Both the position numbers and the translations under genes were made by a program. From Planctomycetota bacterium (lineage in GTDB: Bacteria > Planctomycetota > Planctomycetia > Planctomycetales > Planctomycetaceae), in NCBI GenBank assembly GCA_030836185.1, contig JAURQH010000047.1, forward strand, positions 62,001-126,000: a DNA stretch of 64,000 nt, read 5' to 3'. The notes below the pieces were generated by a model. The model was not told the DNA's origin. It searched no databases and was given only the letters and a program-made list of their open reading frames with translations. Shown piece by piece: positions 27,073-36,401 of this stretch; position 1 is the stretch's first letter, and each line of letters opens with the position of its first letter.

Positions 27073-28360
27073 ATGGACGGGATCTCTGCATCGAGTTCCA
27101 TAATCGTTGTGAATACTCGTCCATCACAGATCCCATCGTCCGCTCCAATCCAGACCATTCCTCTGTATCAGGCTTCATAGAGATCCAAAGATCGGCGGCT
27201 TCACGCCGAGTTTTCCGCTCGGAGCGAATCAGCAAGTCCATCAAGACTGAGACGACCCGCCCTCTTTGCTGAGGGCGTTTTGCCAGCGCCTTTGAAGCAA
27301 CCAATCGGACACGATCCATTTCGTCATCAAGGGAATTTGTCAAAGCAGACACCGACTCTTCCGAGAGCGAAGAGCTTTGCCCCAAGGCAATGACACTGAA
27401 TTCTCTGACCAGAGGCTCTTCGTCGCGTGTTAATCCCCCCAGGAGTCGTTCTCCATCAGCGCCAAGTCGTGCAAGTGCAAGTGCGGCTTCACGTCGGACT
27501 TCTTCGGCGTCGTCAAACACGAGCTTCTCTGCGAGTGCCGTTGACGCGGGACTCGCCGATGGCCCAATGGCTCCCAACGCGATCACAACTTTAACCCTTA
27601 TGAGATCATTCGAATCATTTAAGTATTCCATGAGAACTGGCACTGCGATGGAAGCATCGGGACCGATTAAAGCCAGCGCGTCGATGACAGCCCTTCTGAT
27701 CTCCAATTGTTGATGAACATCAAGTTTCGAGGGTAGGGACTTCAATTGCTCAAGGATTGCGGGAATCACATCGGCATGGACTCCCCCAATGCGTGCCAGC
27801 GCTTCGAGACACGCTAGCCGGGATTCCAAATGTGCCGAAGAGGAATTCAATCGTGCGATCAAATCAGGAGTCGCCTCCTTAGCAGACGGACCAAGCAGTG
27901 AGATTGCTTTGGCCGCCCATGCCGCCGGTGCATGACCTTCACGGGCTTCTTCTTTCAGTAGTATTCTCAATGTCGGCAAACCTTCCAATCCGGGTTCTCC
28001 CAACCGACCGATCATAATTGTCGCCCGTCGACGATCTATAGGATCCGCAGATTTGTCAGCAGCTAACTTTGTAAGCCCTGGAATTGCCGCAGAGGCTCCC
28101 GGAAGATCGGAACCGAGCATTTTCAAACGAGCGCGCCATTGTTCAACCGTCAAACCGTCATAAGTTTTGACATCGGGGTCAGAGATCGAAGATTTCTCTT
28201 CGGAAGTATCCGTTTCCGCCTGGGGTTGTGAGGTCGTCTTTTCGGCCTGACAACCACAAAGCAAGGCCAGAAAGGTCATGCTGGCCACACGAACGAACTT
28301 CAATTTGAAAGCGTTCGAGGCTGTTTTGACAGTTTTGAATACTGAAAATCCAACTCGCAT
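27071..28360 (-). CDS. HEAT-repeat lipoprotein
   Basis: A 429-residue protein with a signal peptide ending in LALLCGCQA, where the second Cys is a probable lipidation site (LCGC lipobox). It then has a Glu/Ser-rich linker and about seven HEAT-like repeats (for example AAIPGLTKLAAD and VIALGAIGPSA). No enzymatic motif. ATG 28360 is used; ATG 28279 would still include the hydrophobic core but shorten the basic part. It is probably an envelope-bound interaction protein. It diverges from the PSP1 gene by 134 bp. Confidence 0.8.
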   Translation of the reverse strand: MRVGFSVFKTVKTASNAFKLKFVRVASMTFLALLCGCQAEKTTSQPQAETDTSEEKSSISDPDVKTYDGLTVEQWRARLKMLGSDLPGASAAIPGLTKLAADKSADPIDRRRATIMIGRLGEPGLEGLPTLRILLKEEAREGHAPAAWAAKAISLLGPSAKEATPDLIARLNSSSAHLESRLACLEALARIGGVHADVIPAILEQLKSLPSKLDVHQQLEIRRAVIDALALIGPDASIAVPVLMEYLNDSNDLIRVKVVIALGAIGPSASPASTALAEKLVFDDAEEVRREAALALARLGADGERLLGGLTRDEEPLVREFSVIALGQSSSLSEESVSALTNSLDDEMDRVRLVASKALAKRPQQRGRVVSVLMDLLIRSERKTRREAADLWISMKPDTEEWSGLERTMGSVMDEYSQRLWNSMQRSRP

Positions 28361-28494
28361 TGGAGGTCAATCTCTGGTTATACTTGATTCTGTAGTAAAA
28401 ACAGACACGGATGGAATCGAACAAAGATTCCGTACTTAATCATATATCAATTCTCCCACTTCTCGTGTGGGGATCAACATATACTCCAATTCTT

Positions 28495-29328
28495 ATGGCC
28501 AATTCATTCATAGTACGTTATGGATCGATGCGATCCATCGGTGAGTTTTCCGCTCGCCCCAGTGATCAATTTCTCAGGAATCAACAAATTCTCGTTCGCA
28601 CTGATCGAGGGATCGAATGGGGAGAGGTACTTTCAGAAGCGAGTGAGATGACGCGAAAGTATCTCAACTCCAAAAAAAGTGCGGGGCGGGTTCTGCGCGT
28701 CGCCGACGAACAGGATCTCAAGTCTCGCGATGAACTCGAAAGCAAAGAGCGCAGTGAATTTGCCAGATGCGGAGAGATGATCGCCGAACGCAAATTGCAA
28801 ATGCAGTTGGTTGATGTGGAGCATGTGTTCGGTGGAGAGCGAATCATTTTTTATTATCTGGCCGAGAATCGTGTCGATTTTCGAGAGTTGGTCAAAGATC
28901 TCGCTCGTGAATTCAATACTCGTATTGAAATGCGTCAGATCGGTGTTCGGGATGAAGCAAAACTGCTTGCCGATTACGGCGACTGTGGCAAGCCGGTCTG
29001 TTGCAACACTCATCTGAACGAGATGCCGCCCGTTTCGATGAAGATGGCCAAGATGCAAAAAGCGACCCTCGATCCCAATAAGATTTCAGGGCGTTGCGGA
29101 CGGCTGAAATGCTGCCTGCGTTACGAGTACGATACTTACAAGGAGTATCAACGCGAGCTGCCCAAAGTGGGCGCTACGGTGATGACCAGAGAGGGTCAGG
29201 GACGTGTTGTCGCTCAAGAGATTTTGGCGCAGAAAGTATTGGTCAACTATGAAGGCGGGACAACGAAGATGACCGATGCGAGCGATATTGTGACGGTTGT
29301 CTCTGGAAAAACGAAAAGCCAGTCCTGA
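28495..29328 (+). CDS. PSP1 domain protein, RicT/YaaT-like
   Basis: The 277-residue product begins at ATG 28495 (MANSFIVRYGSM); upstream start codons add a non-conserved leader. The PSP1 core includes RTDRGIEWGEV, VRDEAKLLADYGDCG and the Cys-rich segment CGKPVCCNTHL, then GRCGRLKCCLRYE. In Bacillus, RicT with RicA and RicF holds iron-sulfur clusters and affects RNase Y and phosphorelay. The Cys pattern fits cluster binding. No ricA/F-like gene is adjacent. Confidence 0.9.
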   Translation: MANSFIVRYGSMRSIGEFSARPSDQFLRNQQILVRTDRGIEWGEVLSEASEMTRKYLNSKKSAGRVLRVADEQDLKSRDELESKERSEFARCGEMIAERKLQMQLVDVEHVFGGERIIFYYLAENRVDFRELVKDLAREFNTRIEMRQIGVRDEAKLLADYGDCGKPVCCNTHLNEMPPVSMKMAKMQKATLDPNKISGRCGRLKCCLRYEYDTYKEYQRELPKVGATVMTREGQGRVVAQEILAQKVLVNYEGGTTKMTDASDIVTVVSGKTKSQS

Positions 29329-29472
29329 CGCCAAAAGCCTTTCCCAATAAATCTTCTCTGAAAAACAGGTCCGATTCTCGGGAGATTAACGTGTCGAAAG
29401 ATCAAAATTGGCTCGTTTTTGTGACAGACACGAATTCCCACTTTTCAGTTGCCGTTTCAAAATCTATACTGC

Positions 29473-29498
29473 ACAGACAGACTGATTGGTCTGCCTGT
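29473..29498. promoter_or_regulatory. Palindrome, possible operator upstream of the Minf_1886-type gene
   Basis: ACAGACAGAC and GTCTGCCTGT pair with one mismatch around TGATTG, giving the core AGAC-N6-GTCT. That core spacing resembles TetR-type operators, but no regulator of that family is in the window. It lies 67 nt before the next start. Confidence 0.3.
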
Positions 29499-29564
29499 AT
29501 TGAAAGTTGAGACTTTCCCACCCGATCTTCAAAGATCACATGGGTTTACATAAAGCGTGAAATT

Positions 29565-29948
29565 ATGACAACGTCCTCGTTACGTCGGCATCAATATCCT
29601 CGGAGCGCTTATAAATTTGTGTTCGATGCTCTGCATCAAACGCAACGGCGGATTCACGCTCAACAAGCCAATGATGAAGAAGAGACACACATCAGCGGCT
29701 CCGAGCTGCTCGAAGGAATCCGACAATTGGCTCTCAAACAATTCGGTTTGATGGCTTGCACCGTCTTCCACCAATGGGGCATTGAGTCCACGGAAGACTT
29801 CGGAAGACTCGTGTTTGAATTGATCGAACGTGGCGAGATGAAAAAGAACGAATCCGATTCCCTCTCCGACTTTTGTGGTCTCTACTCTTTCGAAGAAGAA
29901 TTCGATCACAAATACCTCATCAGTACGTCAACCGCCTTTGAGGTTTGA
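29565..29948 (+). CDS. Minf_1886-type small conserved protein
   Basis: A 127-residue cytosolic protein with no membrane segment. The order YKFVFDALHQTQ, LLEGIRQLALKQFG, VFHQWGIESTEDFGRLVFELIE resembles the uncharacterised Minf_1886 family of planctomycetes and relatives. Function is unknown. Start ATG 29565. A TTG/ATG start of the next gene follows 27-42 nt later, so co-transcription is likely. Confidence 0.75.
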   Translation: MTTSSLRRHQYPRSAYKFVFDALHQTQRRIHAQQANDEEETHISGSELLEGIRQLALKQFGLMACTVFHQWGIESTEDFGRLVFELIERGEMKKNESDSLSDFCGLYSFEEEFDHKYLISTSTAFEV

Positions 29949-29990
29949 GTTGAAGCTGGTGTCGGGGTTTTCTGTTTGAGCGGGGCTTTC

Positions 29991-30470
29991 ATGGATGATC
30001 CAACCACCGAAAATAATTCCCTCGAACAGGTTAGCGTAAGCTCATCACAACTTGGCCCTTTCTGGATTGTGATTGGCCTCTTTGCTGTTTATGCATGCTT
30101 CCTGATGGGATTAGCCTTCGCGACAGCGAACCCGGTTCTGATTAACGGACGACAGATTGAAAATTCTCACCTGGTGTTCGTGGGCCAAGTTTTGAAAGTG
30201 GGAGATTCAACGGTTGAATTCCAGTTGAAAGAACTTCTCAAAGGAAAATTGGATCAGAAAACGATTCTCGTGAGTGGCTTCAAACCAAATCAGGTGACGG
30301 AAGGGGAAAATTGGGTCGTCCCGGCAATTATTGTCTCGGCAGAATCCGCTCAAATCACTCCTCTCAGCTTCCACCCAAACGCAAAACCGACCAGCCTGAT
30401 CTACCCCTCTGACAAAAAGACGCTCGACAATCTGAAATCGCGACTTTCTTCGAACGAAAACTCTCCGTAG
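29991..30470 (+). CDS. Single-pass membrane protein of unknown function
   Basis: A 159-residue protein with one membrane helix (IVIGLFAVYACFLMGLAFAT, about 28-47), then a beta-rich exported part with a VGQVLKVGDSTVEFQLKELLKG segment. ATG 29991 is chosen; an in-frame TTG lies 15 nt upstream. No family is recognised. It lies between the Minf_1886-type gene and the kinase-caspase gene on the same strand, 92 nt before the latter. Confidence 0.7.
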   Translation: MDDPTTENNSLEQVSVSSSQLGPFWIVIGLFAVYACFLMGLAFATANPVLINGRQIENSHLVFVGQVLKVGDSTVEFQLKELLKGKLDQKTILVSGFKPNQVTEGENWVVPAIIVSAESAQITPLSFHPNAKPTSLIYPSDKKTLDNLKSRLSSNENSP

Positions 30471-30519
30471 AATGGTAGAACCTCTCTTCGCAAATTCGCC
30501 CTTGAGAGGGAGTTACGAA

Positions 30520-30537
30520 ACAGTCCTGAGAGACTGT
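30520..30537. repeat. Hairpin immediately upstream of the kinase-caspase gene
   Basis: ACAGTC and GACTGT are separated by CTGAGA; there is no T-run. It ends 26 nt before the chosen start and 15 nt before its Shine-Dalgarno sequence, so it could influence expression, or be coincidental. Confidence 0.3.
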
Positions 30538-30562
30538 GATCATTGCCTCGCAGGAGATTGTG

Positions 30563-33244
30563 GTGAGTTTGGAAGATCGCTACCAGCTATTGGAAAAGAT
30601 CGGCACGGGATCGTATGCAACCGTCTTCCGCGCACGGGATCTGGAACTCGGCCGCGAGGTGGCGATTCGTCAAATCAACGAGAGATTTTTAGCCGAACCC
30701 CAGCATCTCGAACGATACTGGCAGGAATCGCAACTTCTCGCCTCTCTGCAACATCCGAACATCGTCACCTTATTCGACCTGGATCGCGAGAAAGGCTGGG
30801 TAATTCTGGAACTGATGCAAGCCAATCTGCGAGACCGAATCAGTGGTCGACAGATGGATTTAAAGTCGTTGCGAACGACGCTTGCTCATAGTTTACGAGC
30901 GCTCAAATATCTGCATTCACAAGGAATTGTTCACGGAGACATCAAGCCGGCTAACCTGATGCTCGATGCCCGGCGGCGTATTAAGCTGGGTGACTTTGGA
31001 TTGGCACGACGTGCCAGCGACTCTGAGGGTGAATTGCTCAAGGGAACAACAAAGTACATGGCTCCCGAAACCGTTTCCGACGATTTCGGCGAGATCGGAC
31101 CTGCGAGCGATTTATATTCACTCGGATTCAGCGCATACGAATTATTGTGTGGAACCAATTTTGACAGTCTGTTTCCCGGCTTGTCAGCCTTCGGAAGCGA
31201 TGAGCAAATTGCTTGGATGATGTGGCATGCGGCTCCCGACCGAAAGTTACCCGAGATCAATCGTGTCTTGGAAGGTGTCCCCGAAGATCTCCAACACGTG
31301 ATCCAGAAACTGACCGCAAAAGATCAAAAGAACCGATATAAATCGGCCGATGAAGCGCTTTCCGATCTTAATATCGATGCCAACCTGACAAGTGTTCGGC
31401 CAGCACTAGATGCCTCGGAAACGCTTGATCAGGAAGACGATGGAGAAGGCGACCGCACTCCCGCCGAGAAAAAACGGCTGATGATGCTCGGTGGAGCATT
31501 TGCGTTTTCGATGATCATTTCACTTTCGATGTTGTTCATGGGAGGAAATGATTCTTCCTCAGACGATCAGTCATCGAAAACTCCCCGACTGGTGGGTTAT
31601 GTACGGGACATTGATCTCGAGAACAACGTGATTATCTATAACGATGTTGATTTCACACAGGCTGCAGAAATCAAAGTTGGGGAATCGCCGCTGATCTACT
31701 TTCGCAATAACGACGAAAACATTTTGCTGAGAGAAATCGAGAAACTCGACCGTGTCATCATTGAGAAGCGCGAAGTGGGGAAAGACAAATTTCAATTGTC
31801 GATCACCGTTGATCGCCCAAAAGTGACCTATGGTCGATTGGTCACCCGAGACACGCAGCGCAAACGGATCACCATCGAAATCGAAGAAGGTCCCGAACGC
31901 GGCTCTCTTTCTTTACGAGTCCCCGAGCGTCCACGAATCAAAATCAATAACCAACAAAAACAACTCGTCGAACTCAAAGACGGCGACATGGTGCGAGTGC
32001 GACATCTTCCCGATGTGACCGGTACCAGCGGACGCATGCTGAGCGAGTTAGTTTCGCTGCGACCCGAAGAGATGACGGGGTACATCTCACAAATCAAAAT
32101 GTCTTCTCCCCCAGAACTGACGGTCCGTTTCGGTCGTTCAGAGTCTTCGGGAACCGCCACGATATTGCCTCTTGCTGAAGACGTTCTCATTCAACAAAAT
32201 GGTTCTGGCACCGAAAAGCTGAACCTGGAAGTTGCCGATCTTGAAGAAGGAGATCGCGTCCGAATCGTTTATGATGTGGAAATTCGCGAAATTCTGGTAA
32301 CTCGCGAAGAGCGTCAAACGGGCGGAGTCATTCAATCAATTGAGGATGGTCAATTTTCATTGACGCAGGATGACCGACAAAAAATCTCGTTTTCGCTGGC
32401 CGACTCCACCGAAGTCACCGTGAACAGTGGTAAAGCGACTCCCGAGGATCTCCGACAATTTGATCGATTAATTATCTCTTGGGACGACTCTTCGAGCCCA
32501 CCCAGACCAGTGGCCGTTGATGCCAAACGCCCTATTCTCAATGATCGCTGGGCGATTCTTATCGCCAATGAATCCTACACCGATCAAACTTTGACCCCCG
32601 CGAGTAACGCGGTTCGCGATGTCGAGTTATTGAAAACTGCTCTAGTCAGTCGTTATGCGTTCGCAGCAGACCGTGTTGTTGTACTGATGGACGAAACCAA
32701 AGCCGAGATCACGAAGGTGATCAACAAAACGGTCTCGCTTTCACGCAGCGATTCGCAAGTCCTAGTGTTTGTCAAAGGACACGCTTATCAAACTCCCGAT
32801 CAGAATATCTACTTGGCGGTCAAAGATACCAATCGAGACAACCTGGCCGGGACGGGACTATCATTACTCACACTGGTGGAGCCTCTGGAAAATTCCAGTT
32901 CGACCAACAAGTTTCTGTTTCTGGAAGTTTGTAGCGACGAAGCCGAGCAGGATTTGCAAAATCAACCTTCCTCGGGAGAGGCACTCAAATATTTAGTCCC
33001 GGGAACTAAATCGACGACTTTAATTGCCGCTTGTCAGTCCGATCAAAAAAGTCTGGAACATGCCGACGAAGGATACGGCTTGTTTGCACTTTGTCTCGCA
33101 GAGGCATTTCAAGGTTCAGCGGACATCAATCGAGACCTTCGAATGACTGCCGAAGAACTGAGCAATTTTCTGACTGATTGTCTGCCGACTAAAACACCCG
33201 CTGGCAAAACTCAAACTGCTACAATCCACCAGCCTTCCCCTTAG
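30563..33244 (+). CDS. Ser/Thr kinase-like membrane protein fused to a caspase-like domain
   Basis: GTG 30563 has AGGAG six nt before it; in-frame GTGs at 30536 and 30560 are alternatives. The 893-residue protein starts with a kinase domain (about 7-270): GTGSYATV loop (14-21), alpha-C Glu55, HGD (124-126), Lys128, Asn131 and DFG (144-146). The phosphate-binding Lys is replaced: VAIR, Arg36. A membrane helix (about 307-329) is followed by an exported region with repeated beta motifs (about 345-650) and a caspase/metacaspase-like domain (about 665-880) with His740 in KGHAY and Cys790 in LEVCSDE. The kinase may be weak or inactive while the protease dyad is present. The fold order suggests signal transfer across the membrane. 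Confidence 0.86.
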   Translation: MSLEDRYQLLEKIGTGSYATVFRARDLELGREVAIRQINERFLAEPQHLERYWQESQLLASLQHPNIVTLFDLDREKGWVILELMQANLRDRISGRQMDLKSLRTTLAHSLRALKYLHSQGIVHGDIKPANLMLDARRRIKLGDFGLARRASDSEGELLKGTTKYMAPETVSDDFGEIGPASDLYSLGFSAYELLCGTNFDSLFPGLSAFGSDEQIAWMMWHAAPDRKLPEINRVLEGVPEDLQHVIQKLTAKDQKNRYKSADEALSDLNIDANLTSVRPALDASETLDQEDDGEGDRTPAEKKRLMMLGGAFAFSMIISLSMLFMGGNDSSSDDQSSKTPRLVGYVRDIDLENNVIIYNDVDFTQAAEIKVGESPLIYFRNNDENILLREIEKLDRVIIEKREVGKDKFQLSITVDRPKVTYGRLVTRDTQRKRITIEIEEGPERGSLSLRVPERPRIKINNQQKQLVELKDGDMVRVRHLPDVTGTSGRMLSELVSLRPEEMTGYISQIKMSSPPELTVRFGRSESSGTATILPLAEDVLIQQNGSGTEKLNLEVADLEEGDRVRIVYDVEIREILVTREERQTGGVIQSIEDGQFSLTQDDRQKISFSLADSTEVTVNSGKATPEDLRQFDRLIISWDDSSSPPRPVAVDAKRPILNDRWAILIANESYTDQTLTPASNAVRDVELLKTALVSRYAFAADRVVVLMDETKAEITKVINKTVSLSRSDSQVLVFVKGHAYQTPDQNIYLAVKDTNRDNLAGTGLSLLTLVEPLENSSSTNKFLFLEVCSDEAEQDLQNQPSSGEALKYLVPGTKSTTLIAACQSDQKSLEHADEGYGLFALCLAEAFQGSADINRDLRMTAEELSNFLTDCLPTKTPAGKTQTATIHQPSP

Positions 33245-33309
33245 GCTTTCGTTCGTCATTCTGCTCAAATTTGTATCAACTCCAACATTTCGACTCGGGA
33301 CACGCCATC

Positions 33310-34404
33310 ATGATTGCCCGCTTGATTCCTGCGATTTTCTGTCTCCCTGTTCTCCTCCTGAATTCCTCAGCATGGGGACAACCTCCAGCCGAAAAAGAAC
33401 CGAGCCCTGCGATTGAGTATCTTGAGTTAACCGAACTTGAGTCCGAACACATGACCAATCTGCGACAGGTCACCATGGGACTCCCTAGAGCGGGTGAAGG
33501 TTATTTCTCAAGCGATGGCGAATGGGTCGTGTATCAGGCGTATCCCGTTGGTTATCCGTTTTATCAAATCTATGTTCAGAAATTGGACGAACGAGTTCCT
33601 CGTCGCATCAGCACTGGTCGAGGTCGTACAACTTGCGCCTACTTCACACCCGACATGAAATCGATCATGTTTGCCTCGTCCCATTCTGATCCCGATATTG
33701 ATGCGACCGAATTGAAAGCCAGAGAGTTAGCGGCCGCCGGTGGCCGACGCCGTTACGAATGGGACTTCGATCCTCATATGGAAATCTATGTGACAAAGAT
33801 CGATGGGACCGGTTTGACGAGACTCACAGAATCTGCCGGATATGATGCCGAAGGAAGTTACTCATCCGATGGAAAGCAAATTGTGTTTACCTCAACTCGT
33901 GATGGTGACCCCGACATTTTCATCATGGATGCCGATGGTGACAATGTGAAGCAAATCGTCAATCAACCCGGTTACGACGGCGGACCATTTTTCTCTCCCG
34001 ATAATAAATGGATTATCTTCCGTAGCGACCGAGAAGAAGAAGACATGCTTCAAGTGCGGGCGGTTTCTGTTGATGGAAAACATGACATTCGGCTCACTAA
34101 TAACCTGAAGCAAGTCAACTGGTGCCCCTACTTTCATCCCAGTGGCGATTACATCATCTGGTCGGGAGCCGACTATTCCCGCGGTCCTCGCGGAGCCAAC
34201 TTCGATCTTTGGATGATGGAAACGAGTTGGACTGATACCGAATTCCAAGGCGGCAAGATCACACAAGTGACCGATCACGCTGCCGCTGATGTACTTCCGG
34301 TCTTCAGTCCTGACGGTACAAAATTGATGTGGACCGCCACCAAACGTGGGCCGGATGGATCGGCTCAACTATTTATTGCGGATTGGAAACGCGGCCTGAA
34401 ATGA
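33310..34404 (+). CDS. Exported TolB-like PD40 beta-propeller protein
   Basis: ATG 33310 starts a signal peptide (MIARLIPAIFCLPVLLLNSSAWG). The 364-residue protein has TolB-like repeats, with motifs such as YFSSDGEWVVY, SYSSDGKQIVFTSTRDGDPDIF and VFSPDGTKLMW, about six blades. These bind or sense other proteins or ligands in the periplasm; no catalytic site is visible. It follows the kinase-caspase gene by 65 nt and precedes the oxidoreductase by 44 nt, so the three could be one transcript. Confidence 0.85.
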   Translation: MIARLIPAIFCLPVLLLNSSAWGQPPAEKEPSPAIEYLELTELESEHMTNLRQVTMGLPRAGEGYFSSDGEWVVYQAYPVGYPFYQIYVQKLDERVPRRISTGRGRTTCAYFTPDMKSIMFASSHSDPDIDATELKARELAAAGGRRRYEWDFDPHMEIYVTKIDGTGLTRLTESAGYDAEGSYSSDGKQIVFTSTRDGDPDIFIMDADGDNVKQIVNQPGYDGGPFFSPDNKWIIFRSDREEEDMLQVRAVSVDGKHDIRLTNNLKQVNWCPYFHPSGDYIIWSGADYSRGPRGANFDLWMMETSWTDTEFQGGKITQVTDHAAADVLPVFSPDGTKLMWTATKRGPDGSAQLFIADWKRGLK

Positions 34405-34448
34405 AATCTGAATTGATGTGCGCTCACTCGTCTTCGAAAGGAACACTC

Positions 34449-35738
34449 ATGTCTGAACAAAATCGCCGACATTTCCTGACAACATCTGCCGCAGCCTCAT
34501 CCGCATTGGTTCTCAATCGGTCAGCGCAAGCAGAAACGACAACAACCGCCGCCGGCCGAAAACCGGTTCGAATGCTCATAATGGGCGTGAACGGTCGCGG
34601 CAAACAGTTGATCAAAGGATTTCTTTCGTTCGACCATGTCGAAATCGCTTACATCGCCGACCCCGACAAAAATGCCATCCCCTCAGCCGTCAAAATGGTG
34701 ACTGATCGCGGTCGTGAAGAACCAAAAGTGATCGACGATTTTCGGACAGTCCTCGACCAGGACGACTGGGATGTCCTCGTTTGTGCAGCCCCCGATCATT
34801 GGCATTCATTAGCCACGATTCTGGCATGTGAAGCCGGCAAAGATGTCTATTGCGAGAAGCCTGTTTCTCATAACGTTATCGAAGGTCGGCGTGCGGTGGA
34901 AGCAGCTCGAAAGTACAAAAGAGTTGTCGGCACAGGGACACAGCGCCGCAGTGGTGCCGATTTTCAAAAAGCCATCGAAACCGTCAAATCAGGTCGTCTG
35001 GGCGATGTGAATATGGCACGCTGCTGGATCAACAGTACGCGGCCGAACATCGGTTACAAAGAAGTGACCGAGCCACCTTCATCCCTCGATTTCAATTTGT
35101 GGGCCGGACCCGGACCCGGAAACGACTACAAAGAAAATCTCATTCCCTACCACTGGCATTGGCGCTGGGATTACGGAACGGGTGAATGTGGCAACAACGG
35201 CATCCATGCTCTCGACATCGCACGCTGGGGAATGGGCATCGATGCACCAACCCGTATTTCGTGCGGTGGTGGAAAATACTTCTTCGACGACGATCAGGAA
35301 ACCCCCGATACACAACTTGCCCAATTCGATTTTGATAATGGCGTCATCCAATGGGAGCATCGCACCTGGTGCCGACGAGGTATTGAAGATTCAAGCTTCG
35401 GGATCGCCTTTTATGGATCAGAAGCCTCACTCGTTCTCGGTAGCAGCGGCTATAAAATTTATCGTGGGACAAAAGAAATCGAAAAAGAACCGGGGGCCGA
35501 ACGAGAACTCGCTCACCTCGGTAACTTTCTCGATTGTCTGGAAACGCGTGAACGCCCCAATGCGGATGTGGAAATCAATCACCGCAGTACTTCGTTATGT
35601 CACTTGGCAAACATCGCCTGGAGAACTCAGAAGACACTGCAATGGGACGGCGAGAAAGAACAAATTATCAATGATGTCGAAGCCAACCAGCTTCTCGGTC
35701 GCACCTACCGTAAAGGATTTGAACTACCGGATGTGTGA
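34449..35738 (+). CDS. Gfo/Idh/MocA-family oxidoreductase with Tat signal
   Basis: The start ATG 34449 follows an AAGGAA-type site. The 429-residue protein begins with an RRHFLTT Tat motif, so it is probably exported folded. The NAD-binding fold starts at VRMLIMGVNGRGKQ, and the CEKPVSHN motif marks the family's catalytic Lys (EKP). Planctomycetes encode many such proteins, expected to act on sugars or polyols; the substrate is unknown. It is followed by a shared terminator with rpsR. Confidence 0.92.
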   Translation: MSEQNRRHFLTTSAAASSALVLNRSAQAETTTTAAGRKPVRMLIMGVNGRGKQLIKGFLSFDHVEIAYIADPDKNAIPSAVKMVTDRGREEPKVIDDFRTVLDQDDWDVLVCAAPDHWHSLATILACEAGKDVYCEKPVSHNVIEGRRAVEAARKYKRVVGTGTQRRSGADFQKAIETVKSGRLGDVNMARCWINSTRPNIGYKEVTEPPSSLDFNLWAGPGPGNDYKENLIPYHWHWRWDYGTGECGNNGIHALDIARWGMGIDAPTRISCGGGKYFFDDDQETPDTQLAQFDFDNGVIQWEHRTWCRRGIEDSSFGIAFYGSEASLVLGSSGYKIYRGTKEIEKEPGAERELAHLGNFLDCLETRERPNADVEINHRSTSLCHLANIAWRTQKTLQWDGEKEQIINDVEANQLLGRTYRKGFELPDV

Positions 35739-35755
35739 GCAAGTTCCGCGCTTGC

Positions 35756-35790
35756 AAAAACCGGCTTCCATTATGAAATGGAAGCCGGTT
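35756..35790. terminator. Bidirectional terminator between the oxidoreductase and rpsR
   Basis: AACCGGCTTCCATT and AATGGAAGCCGGTT form a 14-bp perfect stem around ATGA. On the minus strand the stem ends in a run of five T (two of them paired), a good terminator for rpsR. On the plus strand the following bases are only partly T-rich. Confidence 0.85.
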
Positions 35791-35825
35791 CTCACATTGT
35801 TTCAAACGTCTGCTGTCTGAATTAT

Positions 35826-36104
35826 TTAGTCTTCCGAAACGAACGGCAGCATACCAATGAAGCGGGCACGCATGATGGCCGAGCGGACGGCTCGTTGATA
35901 TAAAGCAGAAGTTCCGGTTTTGCGACGAGGCAAGATTTTGCCTTCACGGTCAACAAGGGACTTCAACAGGTTCACGTCCTTATAGTCGATGTAGACCGGG
36001 CGAACCGGTTTGCCATCGGGACAGAAGCGGCATTTGACCTTCTTCTTAAGTCGTGAACGTTTTTTCCGCAATTTGCGGAGATCGGACTTTGAAACGGTAG
36101 GCAT
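35826..36104 (-). CDS. rpsR: 30S ribosomal protein S18
   Basis: The 92-residue protein binds the 30S platform with S6. Motifs [26 protein letters not shown] and [18 protein letters not shown] are typical, with a CRFC zinc-type pair near the N-terminus. ATG 36104 is used rather than an in-frame ATG five codons earlier. It is alone here, without rpsF, ssb or rplI; the opposite-strand operon begins 297 bp away. Confidence 0.97.
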   Translation of the reverse strand: MPTVSKSDLRKLRKKRSRLKKKVKCRFCPDGKPVRPVYIDYKDVNLLKSLVDREGKILPRRKTGTSALYQRAVRSAIMRARFIGMLPFVSED

Positions 36105-36201
36105 CGTTGATTCTCTCAATACGGGTTCGAATGGAATATCGCTCCCTGACTCGATTGTCGGCAGCGTCGAACTTGGTGAAAATTCTTTTCACCAATAAGC
36201 T

Positions 36202-36225
36202 CCTCTCGCGATGGAGCAAGAGAGG
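36202..36225 (-). repeat. Hairpin in the rpsR leader
   Basis: CCTCTC and GAGAGG pair across a 12-nt loop, about 97 nt upstream of the rpsR start. Ribosomal protein leaders often carry autoregulatory folds, but nothing here matches a known S18 leader. Confidence 0.25.
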
Positions 36226-36401
36226 GATTATTCTAGGCAGAGAGTAAAATTGCAACGCTGAGGGCTCGAAATCCTGAGTAGGAAACAGTTTCCGTGAGAG
36301 ACAAGCTGCTGAATCGTCTTGGAAGAGTCGCGTACTACCCGACATAATCACCACTATTATTCTTTGTAAACTCATAACTATTCAACTGTTAGGCGAATCT
36401 C

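Noticed and set aside
30472-30891. 139-codon open frame overlapping the kinase-caspase start
   Set aside because: It is in another frame of the kinase domain and lacks family-like sequence.
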